A DNA stretch of 64,000 nucleotides from NCBI RefSeq assembly GCF_037038585.1, contig NC_092525.1, positions 24,200,867 through 24,264,866 on the forward strand, written 5' to 3'. Below are positions 61,600 through 64,000 of the stretch, in pieces; the first letter of the stretch is position 1, and the number at the start of each line of letters is the position of its first letter. The position numbers and the translations under genes were made by a program. The stretch comes from Patagioenas fasciata. Lineage: Eukaryota > Chordata > Aves > Columbiformes > Columbidae. The notes under the pieces are model-generated. The model was not told the origin of the DNA. It made no database searches and worked only from the letters and a program-made list of their open reading frames with translations.

Positions 61600-61886
61600 G
61601 CGCACCCGCGCAGACCGGTGCCGTGGCCGTAGCCTACACAACGTAAGGGGGGGTGGCGTCGCGTGGTCTGTACGGCAGGGGCGTGGTCTACACGCTGTGA
61701 TCTGAGGGGGCGTGTCCCGTCACGCCCCGCCCCCTCCGCTCGGCCCACCATCACGCCACAGGCTGTGCGGTCTCCGCCCCCTTCGCGCGTACCGATTGGC
61801 CGGGGCGGTGGAGAGGGGCGGGGCGTCACGTGCGGGCAAGGGTTATAGTGCGGGGCGGGCGGCAGTGGCGGCTACTGGGGAGTGCA
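61600..61886 (+). promoter_or_regulatory. HSD17B7: HSD17B7 CpG promoter with SRE, CCAAT, E-box and Sp1 motifs
   Basis: A CpG-dense region runs through exon 1 to about 62.1 kb. Motifs: ATCACGCCAC (61750-61759), fitting the sterol regulatory element pattern TCACNCCAC; inverted CCAAT ATTGG (61795-61799); GC boxes around 61803-61824; and an E-box CACGTG (61827-61832). SRE plus NF-Y plus Sp1 is the standard layout of SREBP-controlled cholesterol-synthesis promoters, which fits this enzyme. Binding is inferred. Confidence 0.65.
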
Positions 61887-64000
61887 ATGGAGCGAGTGGT
61901 GCTAGTGACCGGGGCTAGTGGGTGAGCGGCGGGGACCGGGCTGGGGAGGAACCATAACCGAGAGGGCTGGGGTGGGGCGGGCTTGTTCGGGCTTGTCCCG
62001 GCACGTACCGGCACGGGTCGCCCCGCCCCGCCCCGGCTCTCCCCAGCCCTCTCGGTGCTGTACCTGACACCGTTCCGTTGCAGCGGCGTGGGACTGGCGC
62101 TGTGCCAGCGGCTGCTGGAGGAGGATGGCCGCATCCATCTCTGTATCGCCTGCCGCAACGACCAGAAGAGCGAAGCCACACGAGACCTTATCCTGGCCGC
62201 CCACCCTGCCGCTCAGGTCTCCACCGTGGAAGTGGACCTGGGTAACCTGGCGTCCGTCCTGCGTGTCGCCCAGGAGCTGCGCTGCAGGTATTGGATCTCT
62301 GTTCTCTGCCACACTTGACCCTCATCTGCCTGCATAGCGTTCCGATGGACCCCTCTGTCCTGCTACTCACTTCTGTGCTCTTCCCCACACAGGTTTCAGC
62401 GGCTGGACTTTGTCTACCTCAATGCTGGGATCATGCCCAACCCACATGTGAACTTCAAGGCGCTTTGGCGCGGGCTCCTCACTGGGTAGGAGATACTGGG
62501 GGCAGTATGGGATGCTGGCAGCATCGTGGTGGCCGAGGCATGCCTTTGTGTCCACAGCCCCAGCTTGACACAGAGCACATCCCTGTGGGGTGCATGGCCT
62601 TGTGTGGGGTGGGCTTGGCAGCTGGGTGAAGTGCTGGGGTGCTCTGAGGAACCCTGCGCTTCTTCTCGTTCCCGGTGTGGGTTCCATTGCGTGCCAGTAT
62701 AGGGCACCCGAAGTCTGCAGCTCCTGGTGTTGCTGTAACCCAGTTGCACAGGGAGAAGTCCAACTGCGCCTCTGGCTCAGGGTTGGGTGTTGGGGAGGCG
62801 AAGTTTTCTCTTACTGGGTCTCCTTACTGTTGTTTTGGTTCCACTGTGGGTTTTCCTAGTTGTTCTCAGCTGTGGATCATGGTATTTGGTGTGGCTAGAA
62901 GCTGATGCTTATTCTATAAGCATCGTTGTTGTATAAACAACATGGGGAAGTTGAGCTAGAGAGGAAAGTGATTTGTGTTGAGTCTAATACAGTGGTTGGG
63001 ATGTTGAATGTTAGACTGGTTTACTTACCCACATTAGGCTTGGCTCTAGGGCTTAGTTCCATGTTGGAGCTTGTTTTTGTTATATAAATGTGAAATGGAA
63101 AAGCAACGCTTTTTTTTTTTTTTTTTTTTAAATGGTGTTTTACTGTGGTGCTCTAGTCAGTATTGAGGCACTTGTGAATAAAGGGGCTGGGACACTCTGT
63201 AAACTTTTTCCAACCATTTTTTCATGTGTCATTAGGGCTTTTTGAGGTGTAAAGTAGGGAGTCTGTATGGAGCCTGTGAGGTGGGGGATTCTCCTGAAGG
63301 GCTGAAGCCGGGCACATTAGATGTCTACTGGCAATGTTCCTGCCTAACTCCTGTCTTTGGCTTCCAGGAAGCTGCTTCACATGCTGACCACTGCGGAGGG
63401 CGTAATGACCCAGACGGACAGGCTTAATGGAGATGGACTGCAGGAGGTGTTTGCTACCAACCTGTTTGGACACTTTATCCTGGTAAGGCTGCATTTGAAG
63501 ATTGAGCCCTTGGTCTGGTGGTTGATGTGGGTAGAGATGGGTACAGGTAGGACTGATTAATCAGTTCCGTCATCCTGGTTTGGATGCTGACGCAGGCTGC
63601 AGCCTGATGGGTGAGGAATGATAAGGCAAAAGTCTCGAGTTTTGTTAAAATAGCAATAAATGGTGATAGCTGTTGCAAGGGATAATACAATCTTGAGGTT
63701 ACTCTAGTTAGTGAATAGAGGTAAACCGTTCTCTTTGTCCAGGGTGAATGCCAAGACTTGGCTGTATTAAATTCTGAGGTGTTTAACTGAGATGTGCAAG
63801 AGAATAGTGGCTGCTTGTAAATGCTCCTGGTGGACCTTGGGCTGAAGTTCTTCTACCTGAGCAGCAGCTGCTTCTGGCTAGTTTAGTGAAGATTAGCCAA
63901 GACTAGGAAAGCTTTTAAGAACTGTAAAGCTATACTGTAAGGCTTCAAAATTACTGTGTTAACTTGTTTAACAATTCTTTTGCAGGTTCGTCAGCTTGAG
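61887..64000 (+). CDS. HSD17B7: HSD17B7, 3-ketosteroid/17-beta-HSD reductase, 5' part
   Basis: An ER-associated short-chain dehydrogenase/reductase that reduces 3-keto sterol intermediates (zymosterone) in cholesterol synthesis and can reduce estrone. Exons in the window: 61887-61921, 62084-62287, 62393-62485, 63368-63482 and 63986-64000, the last cut by the window edge. That is 154 codons. The start [15 protein letters not shown] carries the Rossmann TGxxxGxG NADP(H) motif (8-15). LNAGIMPN contains the structural NAG (90-92). [18 protein letters not shown] and VRQLE match human DGLQEVFETNVFGHFIL and IRELE. The catalytic YxxxK lies beyond the window. Confidence 0.96.
62738..62778 (+). repeat. 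41-bp element, copy 2
   Basis: Located in HSD17B7 intron 3; it is the direct-orientation partner of 60073-60113, differing at three positions. Confidence 0.7.
63110..63129 (+). repeat. Poly(T) tract
   Basis: Twenty T in HSD17B7 intron 3, followed by AAATGGTGTTTTACTG. A similar T-AAATGGTGTTTTT context occurs near 46605-46622. It is simple sequence, possibly an antisense poly(A) tail. Confidence 0.75.

Overview
The window is a piece of a vertebrate nuclear genome, almost certainly a bird. Seven host genes appear as short, strongly conserved exons. Introns are compact, promoters are CpG-rich, and the recognisable interspersed repeats are a few CR1-type LINE ends, as expected for Aves. Gene order and orientation match the human 1q23.3 block: NOS1AP, SPATA46, C1orf226, UHMK1, UAP1, DDR2, HSD17B7. 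I placed genes by recalling the human proteins and then checked every splice junction by hand for GT/AG and reading phase. No database search was run.

Layout. 1-6548 is a NOS1AP intron with no coding signal. 6549-14043 holds the last eight coding exons of NOS1AP (+), followed by its 3' UTR to about 16.58 kb. SPATA46 lies convergently on the minus strand (18245-17102, two exons). C1orf226 (+) has two coding exons (18951-19791) and a 3' UTR ending near 21.25 kb. UHMK1 (+) starts in a CpG island (ATG 21773) and ends at 32860, with a 3' UTR of up to about 3.7 kb. UAP1 (+) has a CpG/TATA promoter, nine constitutive coding exons (37593-44586) and a recognisable AGX2-type cassette exon at 42264-42311. 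45.1-51.0 kb is a long upstream flank of DDR2 with two stretches that look like conserved regulatory DNA and one unrecognised minus-strand coding candidate. DDR2 (+) has 16 coding exons (51007-59493). HSD17B7 (+) begins at 61887 and runs off the right end inside its fifth coding exon.

The genes do not form an operon-like system. They are independent neighbours: a PTB adaptor of neuronal NO synthase (NOS1AP), a sperm-associated protein (SPATA46), an uncharacterised protein (C1orf226), a splicing-factor kinase (UHMK1), a UDP-HexNAc pyrophosphorylase (UAP1), a collagen receptor tyrosine kinase (DDR2) and a sterol/steroid ketoreductase (HSD17B7). The block is nearly collinear with mammals. The clearest difference is that no SH2D1B lies between C1orf226 and UHMK1, where the human gene sits; less than 600 bp separates the C1orf226 poly(A) signal from the UHMK1 start codon.

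I found no previously undescribed biological system. The most useful observations are the conserved AGX2 exon of UAP1, tandem splice acceptors in NOS1AP, the missing SH2D1B, sterol/UPR-type promoter motifs at HSD17B7 and UAP1, a start-stop uORF at UHMK1, candidate regulatory elements upstream of DDR2, and the unrecognised minus-strand candidate around 46.1-46.6 kb. I saw no tRNA, rRNA, CRISPR array, DNA transposon or endogenous retrovirus that I could support.
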